From contig KB722739.1 of the NCBI GenBank assembly GCA_000349905.1, forward strand, positions 292,615 through 356,614: a DNA stretch of 64,000 nucleotides, written 5' to 3'. Shown in pieces: positions 23,802-36,020 of the stretch. The notes under the pieces were generated by a model. That model worked only from the letters and a program-made list of their open reading frames with translations. It was not told the DNA's origin and searched no databases. Position 1 is the first letter of the stretch, and each line of letters starts with the position of its first letter. A program made the position numbers and the translations under genes. The DNA is from Volvariella volvacea V23 (Eukaryota > Basidiomycota > Agaricomycetes > Agaricales > Pluteaceae).

Positions 23802-25941
23802 TCAAACTCTCAATAGCTCGTACCCACCCCCACCCTCCCTCACCAGCCTCTCGACCAGCTTCATCCCCTCCATGACCTTCTCCTCCTCCAGCCTCTTCCC
23901 GACAATCTGCACGCCGACGGGCAGCCCGTCCATCTGGACCGGGTCGTAAGTCTTGTATCCTCCCGCTTCGATGGCATTGCGCGGTTTGAATGTCCGGCCC
24001 TGTGTCTGTGGCAAGCCATCGAGTTTGGAGTCGACTTTGGTTATTGGGAGTACGCCGGCGGAGTAATCGAGCTATAACAAAAATCGCGAGAGGGAGAGAG
24101 AGAAGGGATGAGCGAAGGAGGAAAGGGAATGGAGCAGAGGAACCTACGATGTTGAACAAAAACGCATATCCACACGCCGAGAACGCATCCCTCATCCCGC
24201 CATGAGGACACGCCGGGAACGCGTTCGGCACCGTCAAAATAAAGTCCAGCTCCCCTCCCCTTTCCACACCTCGAACCACCGGTTCTTATAATTCTCCTTC
24301 CTCGCAATCAACGCCCAAAACTCCGCCACACTCTTCTCCCTCAGCCCCTCCACGACGCCGGCGTAGACCTCGTCCCGTCGGATGTACCGGATGTACCAGA
24401 CGTAGAGCCTGTGCAGCCAGTTAGGGAGGGAGAAGAGCTTGAGGATTTGGACGACGCCTGGGTCTGTGAATTCGAAAGAGTAGATTGGGGAGGCTACGGT
24501 TTTAGCTGATGGCGGAGAGGAGAAAACATCGATTAGCTATTGTAGGCGGTAGGAAAGGAAGGACGAGGGGTGTACCTGCGTCTGCGAGGATGAGTTGAGA
24601 TCCGATTTTGAATCCTTCGTATGGGTCGGGAGGGTGGCTGTCGTAGGGAGGGCTCAGTGCAGGTAGAATGAATGGCAACGCTAAACATACATCTCGACGA
24701 TTTCGTGTCCGTTCTTTGCCAAAGTTTGAACTACAATCTCGAGTGCACGTTTGCACGCGGGAGACGGTTGAACAACGCCTAGAGCATAGACACGTTAGGG
24801 CAAACTGTATCCACAGCCGTGTTCTCGATACATTACCGTCGTCCCACAACACGCCCCACCTCAACGTTTTTTGCAATCGAATTTCCCTCCACGGAATAGG
24901 GAGGCACTGTCCAATCCAAGTTAGGCAATCTGGGATTTGAATAATTATATCACACAGGCACCCCACCGATTGATCGTATTTCCACGGTTGCATCGCGAAT
25001 ATTCCCTTCCAGAACGTCTCTAGGTCCTCCAGCGTCCTGGCCATGGGGGAGTACACGGCCGTGACGCCCTCTTGCCCAGGGATACTGGTGGCGCTTCCCA
25101 TCCTCACAAACCGTCCAACCGACGCTTTGATGGAGTATACCCCAGAATAATGCGCAGGCACGCGAACGGACCCGGCGACGTCGGTGCCAATGCCGACTCT
25201 CGAGCCGCCATAAGCGAGCAGGGCGGCCTCGCCCCCGGAAGAACCGCCTGGGGAGTAGGCCTTGTTGTGCGGATTGGTGGTTTGACCGAAGACGTCGGAG
25301 GAGGATTCGTAGGAGAGGAGGGTGATGGGGATGCTGGTTTTGACAAAGGGGACGGCGCCGGCGTCGCGGAGGAGTCGGACTAGGGCGGAGTCTTTCGCGA
25401 GGGGTTTGTTGACCCAGGAGGAGTAGCCAATGCAGCTGTCCCAGCCTGATACGCCAACGGTCTATGGGGGTTGAGTGGTGTGGGTATATGCGCGTTGACC
25501 ATGGGTGTGAGAGAAAGGGGGAGACTTACGTCTTTGAGGCTAACCGGAACACCAGCAAGTGGACCCTTGCGATTACACGCTTTTGCCCAACCTTCAGCAG
25601 CTCCAATCATAATCTCCGTGAGACAGTTGGTTTCTTGATGCGCCTTGAGCGCTTTCTTCCCGTATGCATGGAGGATGTCCAACGGCTCGAGCTTGTCGGC
25701 TTGAACATCTGCAATGAGACTTGAAATGGGCCGGTCGAGGATGGTATTGTCCTGTCGAGTGAGCGGTTGATGGTAGATGGAGGGTAAACTGGTGATTCGT
25801 TGGCGCCGTTCTTCTTGTTTGACTTGACTGTATAGTTGTAGCCCACATCAACGTTGACGACGCTGGTCAGTCTGACATACTTTAGCCAGAGCGGAGTGGG
25901 ACTCACCAGGCCCTACGGTGGGCGAGATAAGAGAACAACAT
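23802..25941 (-). CDS. Amidase (amidase-signature family, acetamidase-like)
   Basis: Hydrolyses carboxylic amides to acid plus ammonia, probably cytosolic; the substrate cannot be read from sequence. Exon 1 is tiny (MLFSYLAHRRA, ATG at 25941) and spliced to CQVKQEERRQRITSLP. The AS-family Ser-Ser-Lys triad is visible: Lys in GPLAGVPVSLKD, the cis-Ser in the Gly/Ser-rich loop SPGGSSGGEAALLAYGG, and the nucleophile in GIGTDVAGSVRVPA. Downstream are GVYSIKASVGRFV, SPMARTLEDLETFWKG and the C-terminal DGLPVGVQIVGKRLEEEKV, all as in fungal AmdS-like enzymes. Many short introns interrupt the gene (for example near 24530-24560, 24640-24690, 24790-24840 and 25450-25530). It is transcribed divergently from the GT61 gene, sharing a ~900-bp intergenic region. 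Confidence 0.92.
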
Positions 25942-26840
25942 GGTCGCACGCCAAACTCTGGAGTGCCTGGACTTCCCAGCCCGCGCTTCGGAACCTTGAT
26001 AGTGAGAGTCTGTTCACGTGTCAATTCAGTCGGCTGGACCGTCTCTATCGCTGTTGGGAATGGCGCCCATGACGCTCCAATGAGTTCGGTGGGGTTGTCT
26101 TGTCGCCGTGCTGGGCCAGCTCTGGGTTCTGCTGGACGCCGTCGTCGTGCTGGGTGTTAGTGGTGGTGTGGGAAAACAAGCTATAAATGCCTCCGCCGAC
26201 CATCTGGCGCGCTGATCCCTGTCTCCTGCTGCTCAAGTGACCCAGGATTCGACGTGTTCTTGATCCATTTCAGTGCCCAAAGAGCGCTTCCATCACGCAA
26301 CTTGGCATCACAACGTTTCCTGAACCTTGGACGCCATGTGCAACCTTGGCTGTCACGCCCTTCTGGTGATTTAGAAGGAACTACGCCAGAAATGCATCTG
26401 CTGGACGAACTCCAGTGTTTTCGTGGACGATGTGTGGGGTAAGTAGCATCGATAAAGGTGGTCTTGGCACTCGTCAACCAAGGCACACGACAAAACCTTC
26501 CCGGGACAGAGGGCAAGGGATGCTGATGCACCTTGACGCCGAACGCTCCGAAACGAACCATGGGCGTGCCAGAAAAAACTCACGGTCTGACCTGCCCTGC
26601 CATTTAACCTTTTCGCCTCACAAGGCCCAGGGGAAAGCGTTGGAGGGCTGACATTGTTCAAAATTGTTACCCCCTTTCTTTCTTGTGTGCCTATTTGCCT
26701 GTTCGCTTCTTGAGCCCCTTTTACTCTCTTCTCGTCTTGTTTTTCGACCTCGACTTCGACCTCGACTTTGGACTTTGGGCTCAGGACTCTGGCGGACCGA
26801 CGAAGGAAGACGACACAACTCAGACACGACCCCGAACAAA
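25942..26840. promoter_or_regulatory. Divergent promoter region between amidase and GT61 genes
   Basis: The 900 bases separate two start codons pointing outwards. Frames on both strands here lack motifs. A purine/pyrimidine-skewed CT-rich tract (TTTCTTTCTTG and CTCTTCTCGTC, 26670-26750) precedes the GT61 start, as is common in fungal core promoters. No binding site is assigned. Confidence 0.45.
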
Positions 26841-29443
26841 ATGCTCACCGTCGGGTTTGGGAGAACTTCAAAACCCGTAATCGCATGTGCAATCATCGTA
26901 TTCTTCTCTCTCCTTCTCTTGCATTCACGGCGCTCGGGCGGATACAACCAGCCTCTCTGGGGCACGCACCAACAATCACAACTACAGCAACCACTACACC
27001 CATCGGACGCTTTCAGTCTCGTCCCAGAGTCCTACGATGACATCGACGATGTGCCGGTCGCAATTGACCAAGAGACGACGATGTGGAACGAGGTCACGCT
27101 GACATCGCGGTGGGGGCAGATGAAGGAGCCCTTTGTTCCTGGGTTCACGATGTACGAGAGGATGTATCTATTGAACGGGACGTTTTACATTGTCACCTCG
27201 GACGAGCGAAAGTTTCCGCCCAAGCAGCATATCCTCTCCAAGCCGCTCGAGGTGGGCCATGGGCTGGATTTGACTCCTACAGATCAAGTGAGTAGCGTTG
27301 AGACATTCGTCCATTCCGAGGCATTGGCTCAGTGGAGACGGTCAATCACACTCCCTCGTCTGTTTTTCGTGCATGATTTTGCGTAGGAACTGCGATTCAT
27401 TCATCCGAGAGACGCTCCTCAAATCCTCGGGTCTCGTGCGATGAACGTAAAGGGTTTCTCAATCATCATCTACGATCCTCCTCAATTCCTACGGGTACGT
27501 TCGCTCTTCCCCCCTTCCCTCCCTTAGCCACCCACCCACTCCTTTCCTTCTCGGGTTCCTGGTGGGAGAACATGAGGCAGCTGACTTACGTGACCTGACA
27601 ATCCCATTTCGATCACCACATTAGCACTTCTACCATTGGTGGGGCGAAATCATGCTCGGACTCTGGAGAGTCTACGCCTCCCTGTTCGATGCGACGGACG
27701 GGTTCAACGGGAGCGCAAAGTACCCACCTGCGCCTGCCCGGTTCCTCATCCCTGTGAGTGCCAAATCAAAAGCTGGAAATGAGGTCCGGTAACTCATGGC
27801 CGCCATTCGCTCGGTCGGTCTGGTTCCACGGATCATCCCTCCCCCACATCTTTAATCGACGACACGCCACCGCCGCATATCACCTTTTTCTGCTTGGTCT
27901 TTCCGTACCTCATTCCTACAACAACATTCCACACCCTCGTCACCACGACCACGACCACGCCTGCCATGACCACGGTCACAATCACGATCGCCACCTGACA
28001 GTTCGCCCGATCCAACGTTGAGGCAGACAAAGGATGGCGCGACAAAGCAGGCGTCACCGCCCCGCTGATGCGAGCCGCGTTTCCTTCAGCCTCGATACAA
28101 GAATCGGATTACTGGAACGAATTGAATGATATGCACACGACGGTTGTGTTTGAGAAGGTTATGATCATCAACCGCGAGTCGGCGCATAAGCAGTACGTTT
28201 TTTTCTTCTAATTCCATTTCCCCATTTTCTCTATCTCAACGAAACGCCATATATGACTCTATTCATTCACAAATCCCAACTCCTCTGCACATATTATATT
28301 TACCATTGCTACTACAGCCCATTCGGATCGAAATGGTACAAGATGATAGCAGGCACCATCTCCGTCACGCCCACAACCACGCATTTCTGGGAACCCCTCC
28401 GTCAATCCACGATCCGAAATTTCCTCGGTTACATCTGGGACGTGGACCACGAGACGGGTGCCGTCAGCGTCATCTCAGATCCTTCAGACACCAATTTTGC
28501 CCAAGGCCACGGAAACGCGAACTCGAACGCGAAGCCGAAAGCCAAGGCCATCGTGTCGGAGAAACCAATTGTGACGTATATATCGAGACAGGGAGGGGGG
28601 AGGAGACTGGTGCAGAGCGACCATATTGGCTTGGTGGCTGCGCTGCAGAGGTTGGAGGACGAGGGGGTGTGTAAGATCCATGTGGCGCAGATGGAGAAGA
28701 TGTCGTTGAGGGAGCAGATTGATTTGGTTGCGAGCAGTTCGGTGAGTTGTCCTTTTTGTGTGTGTTGTCTGGAAGGGTTCTTACGGAGAGGGTTGGGGAT
28801 GGGGTTTTGGTGTTTGTGTAGGTGATTGTTGGCGTGCATGGAAATGGATTGACAGTGAGTACCGACCTGTATCTTTTTTCTGAAGCCATTATCTGATTAT
28901 GCTTCTGTAGCATTCGTTGTGGATGCCTCCGACTCCACGTTCGACGTTGATCGAGATCTTCTATCCTCCTGGTAAGTTTTCCTATTCCATCATTTGGACC
29001 CCCCGGTCTCGCCGGGCACGCTCATCGCTTCACTCTGTAGGTTATGTATTTGACTATGAGATGTTGGCGCGTAATATGGGTCACAAGGTACGCGTTGTTC
29101 ACCTGACGAGTCTTAAAGCGTCGGCTTCACTTTTCGATAGCATTACGGAGTCTGGAACGATACACTTGTGACGTTTCCCAAGGGGACATACCACCAGGTC
29201 AGCCACCCCCTCCGTTCTCCGGTCCACTTACTCACAATCACAACTCCTGGTATATGATACAGGGCGTTCATTACGGCGAAGAATTCCACGGCAGTAAGTC
29301 CTCTCCACCACCAAGGCCTCTCGCAATTGTCAATTCTGATGCGCCATTTATGTGATCTAGCTTCTATACCTGTGTATGGACCTGCTGTAGCAGATATCGT
29401 TCGGCAGAGGTTGACAGCCAAATTGGAGGATTTAGAGGAGTAA
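26841..29443 (+). CDS. GT61 (DUF563) family glycosyltransferase, type II membrane protein
   Basis: Likely Golgi or ER O-/N-glycan transferase of the DUF563/EOGT-like family. The ATG at 26841 is followed by a short cytosolic tail and a single anchor (VIACAIIVFFSLLLLHS), then a basic RRSGG and a lumenal stem. Conserved blocks after introns: LRFIHPRDAPQILGSRAMNV, HFYHWWGEIMLGLWR, SDYWNELNDMHTTVVFEKV, PFGSKWYKM, IVTYISRQGGGRRL, LVAALQRLE. The nucleotide-sugar-binding signature VIVGVHGNGLTHSLWMPP is followed by STLIEIFYPPG, YVFDYEMLARNMGH, TFPKGTYHQGVHYGEEFHG and a short tail that ends at 29443. The GVHGNGLTH motif and following acidic LIEIFYP are hallmarks of the family. About eight introns. An additional open stretch upstream begins without ATG, so 26841 is preferred. 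Confidence 0.88.
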
Positions 29444-29959
29444 CATGGGTTTTTTGATTTTACATGGGTTGTGAGTTGAGCGAATTGTTTTTCTTTTTTT
29501 GTGGATATATGCACGCTATATGCTATGTATCGGTGTATTCCTATTTCTCTTCGTTTGCATCATTTCGGTTGTCTATGGTGGGATTATATTTTGTCCTGGC
29601 GCTTCAAAGGACGTTTCAGTGGTTAGATAGTGCTTTTGCTATGTCGCTACTGGTGTGCAAGGATATGTGGGATTTGTAATTCGGGAGATACAAATGGATG
29701 TAGGGACGGTATTTGCTATAGAGAAATGGTCAAATTAGCTCTGGTCGAGTCCCGAGTCGTCCTCGCTTTCGTTCACACGAAGCATCAAAGCATAACCCAA
29801 TTGAATATACGTTGTACTGGGAAATGACGATATGAAATAGGTAGGAATCCAACAAACACGACATCTCATGTACGGTGAGATATTACAACCTTATACCAAG
29901 ATTGACAAAAACGGATTTGACCTGGGTATACCTAAACAGATGGATCGTCATTAACTGGG
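29444..29959. other. Convergent 3' spacer between GT61 and ALDH genes
   Basis: Both neighbouring genes end here; AT-leaning sequence consistent with two 3' untranslated regions. No gene seen. Confidence 0.55.
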
Positions 29960-32398
29960 TCATTGTAGCACGATAGTTGCGACATACTCGTGAATTCCCT
30001 CTTCACCGAGCTCTCTCCCAATACCGGATTGCTTGTATCCACCGAATGGGACATTCCAATCAGATGCAAGAGCAAAGTTGACCTAGAAGTATGAGGGCAC
30101 ATCGCACAACGTCACGTTCATGCTATCTATAGAGGAGAAGATACCCACCCATACAGTTCCAGCCTCGATGGAATGTGCGACGCGTATCGCACGACTGGAG
30201 TTCTCGGAGAAGACATTGCACACGAGACCGTATACCGTATCATTTGCTTGCTCAATCACCTCTGTGCCACACCAATCAATTGCACCACACAGAAGGACAT
30301 GAAGATGAAAGCTCTGACAAGGAAGTGGGACTGACCTTCTTCAGTCTTGAACTTGATAACCACTCCAACGGGTCCAAATATCTCTTCTCGGACAATCTTC
30401 ATGTCCTTGTGAACGTTGGTGAACAATGTCGGTTGGACAAAGTAGCCATGGTTCCCTTGACGTTGACCACCAACGTGAACGGTTGCTCCATCTTCCTTTC
30501 CGGAGTTTATGTACCCCATGACGCGCTATGACATACCAATATGGATGACGATGGGAGTCAGCACGAATTCTACGTGGCTGGTTAAGGGGAAGATACTGTA
30601 CATCAAAGTGGGCCTTGGAAACTAATGGACCCTGATGCGTAGTTGACTCAAATGGATCGCCCATTGCCTGGGTCAATTGTTGAGCAATGGCTGTGATCTT
30701 CTCTAGGAACTGATCATATATCCCTTCCTGCACAAAAATTCGCGAACCAGCGAGACAGGCTTGCCCCGAATTGAAGCTATATGGCGTATGTGATGACGAG
30801 TAAGTGTTGGGCACGACACAGGCAGACCTGAGCGATTGGAATGACAGAGACTTACAAAACAGCTTGAGCAGCCCATTTTACAGCTTGATCAAGGTCTGCA
30901 TCATCGAAGATAATGGTGGGAGACTTGCCACCAAGCTCAAGGCTAACTTTCTTAAGGTTTGACTCTGCAGAAGCTTTGAGGATTTTACGACCTGTCAATG
31001 TGCTACCAGTGAAGGAAATTTTATCGATCAAAGGGTGTTCGCTCATTGCTTGGCCCACAGTGTGTCCTGAAAATGTAGTGAGTTAGAGATGAACACCATA
31101 ACCAGGTGCCGATTTGCAATGGGTATGACTCATGGCTTACCGTATCCATTGACAATGTTAACGACGCCAGGTGGGAATCCTGCCGCGTTGATGAGGTCGA
31201 CAAGCCTCAAGTTGGTTAACGGCGTAATTTCAGACGGCTGAGGAGATATCGTCATGGCTAAGTGCAGTTGCATCTACCATGCATCCACCTTTATCACGAC
31301 GGTATTTCCAGTGGCTAATGCAGGTGCAAACTTATTGCAAAGCATGGCCTAATAATATGGCGAGGTTACACAGATATAGGGTACCAGAGGAACTGGATGG
31401 CGTACTAATGGGAAATTCCAAGGAACGATAAGCCCCTACAACCTGTCAGGAGATAGGCTTGGCGATTAGAGCGTATGCAAGTCACTCACAACAACGCCGA
31501 ATGGTTCATTCCTGGTGTAAGCCAGTTTCCCCTCATTCGTCTGTGGTTAAAGGTGTGTAAGCGCGCCATGTGCTCATTCAGTATTAATGAAACGCACCTC
31601 GATGGTTTTACCATGATGCTTATCACACCAACCGGCCACATACCGGAGACAGTCAACCACTCCGGAGATGTCGTACTGTCTCGCAAAGGCGAATGGCTTG
31701 CCTACCGTGGCTCAACTAAATCTACTTATCATGGTATATAAATAGTAGTGACGCACCAACATTGAGGGCCTCAAGCGCTGCAAGTTCATCTTTATTTTTC
31801 TCAACCAAATCGGCAAGTTTAGACAAGAGTCTTCCTCGAGTGGTGCCGGGGACCTTGAGACCCCATGAAGACTTGTAGGCCTATATTATGGAAATAAGCG
31901 ACCGTGCTGAATGAAACATCATCAGGGCAAACCTTTTTGGCTGCATCAACCGCAAGATCAACGTCCTTAGATGAACCAGCTGCGACATCTGTAACGCCCT
32001 CCCCAGCAGCTAGCGGCATAGCAAAGTAGTATTTGAGTCAGGGCGGCAGAAAAGACAAACGCAGGGTCCTTCAAGTGGGTGGCGGGTGGCTTTCTGGGCA
32101 ACCCCCCAACAAGTCATTCACTAAATAGAGTACTCACCCGGATTAGAAACGCTTCGTTCAAGTGCAAATGGGGTTATTAGAGTCTGGTAGAATCTATAAG
32201 TACTTAAGCTCCCTGTACACTTACCTGATTGTCGCGGGCTCTACTGGGTCTACCCATTCACCACCAATGAATAACCTGGATATAGGGTTGCATTTTAGGA
32301 CGTGCATAAGCGAGGACTTGTAAGGCTTACCCAGTGTTGAAGGTTGATTTACCCTCGAATAATGGAGTGTCAAACATATAGGTGAAGGTAGGTGGCAT
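29960..32398 (-). CDS. NAD(P)+-dependent aldehyde dehydrogenase
   Basis: Oxidises aldehydes to carboxylic acids, cytosolic class 1/2-type by length and motifs; no targeting presequence is visible. [20 protein letters not shown] starts at ATG 32398. Then come the oxyanion Asn in GLIVPWNFP, the NAD-binding region [14 protein letters not shown], the general-base Glu in [20 protein letters not shown], and the catalytic Cys in [27 protein letters not shown] and the C-terminal [20 protein letters not shown] end at TGA 29960. At least ten short introns separate these blocks, yet all catalytic positions are intact. It sits tail-to-head upstream of nothing related, but an aldo-keto reductase (also minus strand) lies 1.5 kb to the right, so both could act on carbonyl compounds. 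Confidence 0.95.
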
Positions 32399-33949
32399 GG
32401 CTTCAGTTCTGGATATCAAAGTCCAAAGTCAACTACATTTAACAAGAATCAGCTCTTTAAATCAATTAACACTCCCCATTAGATTACCTTGCTGTGATAC
32501 GGATAGGTAGTGCCCAGGGATATCTTGGTTGAAGAAAAGGGAGGGGGGGTTGATCGCGTTTGGAGAGTTGTCGTCCGCTTCAAATACGCGTTCCCTTTGC
32601 TCATTCCGGTTTCTTTCATCGCATCGGCACTTAGGCTCGGACGCTGCGGATAGTGAGTATAATATACAGAGACTAATCATGTCCCCAAATGCCCCTGGAA
32701 CGCTTAAGTTTTGGTCGTCACCCACATGCTACATCAAGTCGACAGCGGCGAACTTTAAGCTGGGCTGCATCAACTTGACAATTCAAATTAGCATAAATAG
32801 AACACACGTGATGCCAATCGGATCAGGCGTTGATTCTTGTGCATAGCCGTGAGATGGATGACTGAGTGGTGTCATACAGGCAGACCAATCCTAAAAATTC
32901 AGGGCTAAATGTTATAAAATAGTATCGTCCTGACAGTACGATGCTGACCACGGACTGTTCGCTCGGGATGTAATCAAGCTCATAGAAAAACCAGGTTTGA
33001 TAGGGTGTTTTCAGGCTCACCTTTTCCTCCGCGTCGTACCCTACAATCGACAGACGTAATTCTCATCAATTTTTCATCACTTACTCGTCTCCAAGACCCC
33101 AAATAATTCCGGTCCAAAATTTTGTATGTCTGCTGCATACAAACATATAGCGCGCCGAAGAGCACTAACCCCTTCCCCATAGCAAAACGTCTTCGTAGGA
33201 TATCAATTAGGCAATCATGGGATATACCCACCCCAAAGAGACCCCCCAAAGTGTGACGCCTTCGACGACACACATTGAACAGTCAGGCTAGTGCCTACTC
33301 TTGAAGGAGTTTTCCAGACAACGCCCTTATATGGAGTGCCCTGCATCAATGCAGAGCTGTGCTACGGTTTTGGGCGGATGCAGCCCTTCAGGCCCTGCTA
33401 TCCATCTCCACACCGAGTTCGCCTCATCTTCGAATTTGTACATATGATCGACGAACAAAGGGGTTATTCTCGCAGAGGCAGCGGCGAAGACAGTGGCACC
33501 GGGTGGCGGCGAAGGTGAGGGCAGGGAGAACTAAAGTTCGCACCGCGGTATATTAGAAGGGTAGGTATCTCAAGGAAGTGCATTTATCCACATACCGCCT
33601 AACAGGCTAGGGATATGTTGCAGCACGGGGCTCGACATCGCATCGCTACTCAGGCTAGCTATTTGGATTATGTCGATATGACTGACTGACGCATCCAGGA
33701 GTCAAAATGCGGTGCTTTCTAAATTGCAGAGGGACATCCTCGCACATGCACGTCTCTTGATTTGACAGTCGAAAGCTAGGGAAAACCTGCTGCTGGATGA
33801 AAGTAGGAATGAATCGCGAAGGCATACCACTTCATTCACAAACTGGTGTTCGAACACATCCCTCGCCGAAGGGAACTCCAAGGAGGGGTTATGCCCTCTC
33901 AATCATGATGCTGATTTAACGGCCAACGAGTTACATTTTAGTAGTGAAG
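32399..33949. other. 1.5-kb spacer without recognised gene
   Basis: Short frames only (for example 32529-32846 + and 32980-33273 -) without motifs. No RNA gene seen. It includes the ALDH promoter at the left end and the AKR 3' untranslated region at the right end. Confidence 0.5.
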
Positions 33950-35422
33950 TCAGTTTTCTCGTGGGGTATCTGCGAGGCAGAAGTTCATCGCCCATTCTCC
34001 GTATCGCTCGCCTGGTATGTCGACCTCAGCGGCCTTTGCTATTTTATCAATAGCAGCGACTTCCTCTGCTGAAAGATGGACCTTCTCGGCACCCATATTT
34101 TCCTCGAGATACTGTGCACGAATGGATATCAGGGAATGCACTAACAAAATCCATTGAGCTTACCTTGGTCTTCTTTGTACCAGGAATGACGACAAAATTA
34201 TCACCTTTAGCAAGGACCCATGCAAGCGTTACTTGACCAGCTGTAGCGTTGTGCTTTCGACCAATCTCCTCTAATTTTGAAACAACATTCAAGATTTTAG
34301 GGAAGTTCTCTTTCGAAAATCTGAAGATTGGTCGTGACAGATATAGTTATTGTATGTCGAAGTAAACTCACTTAGGAACGGTCCTTCTGAAGTCGTTTGC
34401 CTCAAATTCATCGGGCGACTTCTGTTGATATGAGACAGTTCAATCATGAGTAACTAGCGTTAGACTTGGTATATGAACTCACAAAGCGACCACTTAATAA
34501 ACCTCTTGCTAGAGGAGAGTAGGCGACGATAGTCACACCTAGCTCTTTAGCTGTTTTGGCCAATGCAATCTTCTCATCCCAGATATCGAGGACAAATGGG
34601 GATACCTCGAGCTGGCACAGCAGAAAAGGTTTAATTAAATCTAGGTGGGAGGGCACCTCATGGACAATGTCACTTACTTGTACAGCAGCAATAGGATGAA
34701 TGGCGTGCGCGCGTCGGAGTGTTGCGGCAGAACACTCAGACAAGCCAATGTGTTTGACTTTTCCTTCTCTGCAAGTGAACGTTAACTTCAATCAGATACA
34801 GATCGTGAATGAAACCCTACTTGACAAACTTAGCCATCTCCCGCATAGTAACCTACATTCACAACCTCAATAAGCGGTTTACGATGTAATAGGGGCAGAA
34901 TTTCTTACCTCGATTGGAATCTTTGAATCGATCCTGTGGATGTAGTACAGGTCCACGTAGTCCACCCCCAATCTCTTCAGCGATGTTTCCAAACACTCCC
35001 TGGCATATGCGGGATCTCCCCGTGGTCCTTGGGGCGTGATACCAAACTTGGTGGCTAGGAAAATCTCGTTTCGCTTTCCAGTGCGCTTAAACCTACATTA
35101 GGTTAAAATAGTCAATTGCATGTAAGAAATAGGGTCATTTAGGTTATTGCAACAAGAGAGCTCACCACTTCCCAATCAGTTCCTCGGAATCTCCGTATAT
35201 ATTACTAGAATCCCAGTGCCTGGAGCCAAGGTTATATGCAGCATCCAGAACCTGCAGAATGGCTATCTGTGAACTGACTCAAATCCGCCTTCCATATTTA
35301 CATACCTTCAAACGCTCCTCATCAGACTCGATGGCGCCGTAATAGAAACTGATTCCCATAGCACCAAATCCAATGCCATGAACGCTGTCCCCACCGATTT
35401 GCCTATAAATTGAGTTCGACAT
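33950..35422 (-). CDS. Aldo-keto reductase
   Basis: Cytosolic NADPH-dependent reductase of carbonyl compounds with a (beta/alpha)8 barrel, closest in style to fungal YakC/pyridoxal-reductase-like enzymes; substrate unknown. [20 protein letters not shown] starts at ATG 35422. All four catalytic residues are visible: Asp in [11 protein letters not shown], Tyr in the same block, Lys in EIFLATKFG and His in [10 protein letters not shown]. Other blocks are [69 protein letters not shown] (coenzyme binding) and a tail [10 protein letters not shown] ending at 33950. About eight introns. Length near 340 residues is normal. Confidence 0.94.
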
Positions 35423-36020
35423 TCTTTTGTTGCTACTTGACGTTTTCTTGTTCTATAAAGGTCTTTGAATGCAACGAACGGTGTTGCGTCCGTGGTCTTT
35501 TATACCTCACTTGCTTGAGCCACTTCATTTAGCGAGAGCTTGGTACTGGACGCATCTGAGAACTCCGTGGAAAGAAGAAGTCTTCTAGTGTCCTCGATGA
35601 TTAAGCCAACGTACACTAATAGATGGCAGTAAGCGAAAAATGGAGAACGCGTACATTTCAGTAACCGAAGGCTGCATCATGGACACGCGGTACTCACGGA
35701 GGGTACAAACAACCAGCTGCCTATACTACATGCTAGTGTGTTATGACAAAAGATATCAATGTGTATCATGACCGCGGCTGCCGTTATGTCGCGGAGTTCT
35801 TTAGGTGGGTCTTGAGAAGATTGCTCTGGCGTGGTTACTCGCGTCCGATGTATTTCAAGCTTATCTATAGAGTGGGGCACGTCGTTGATAAGCAGTACTT
35901 CTCCTCTTCCAAGCCTTCTGGTCAATCGTTAGGTATCAGCCAGGGCCTTCGCAAGCAAATCATTATTATTCATTGGGAGTACGCTTACAAGAACACATAC
36001 CCCAGCCGCTCCACTCTTAT
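35423..36020. other. Spacer between AKR promoter and SMYD 3' end
   Basis: About 600 bases; short frames only. The left 100 bases (35430-35520) would be the AKR promoter. Confidence 0.5.
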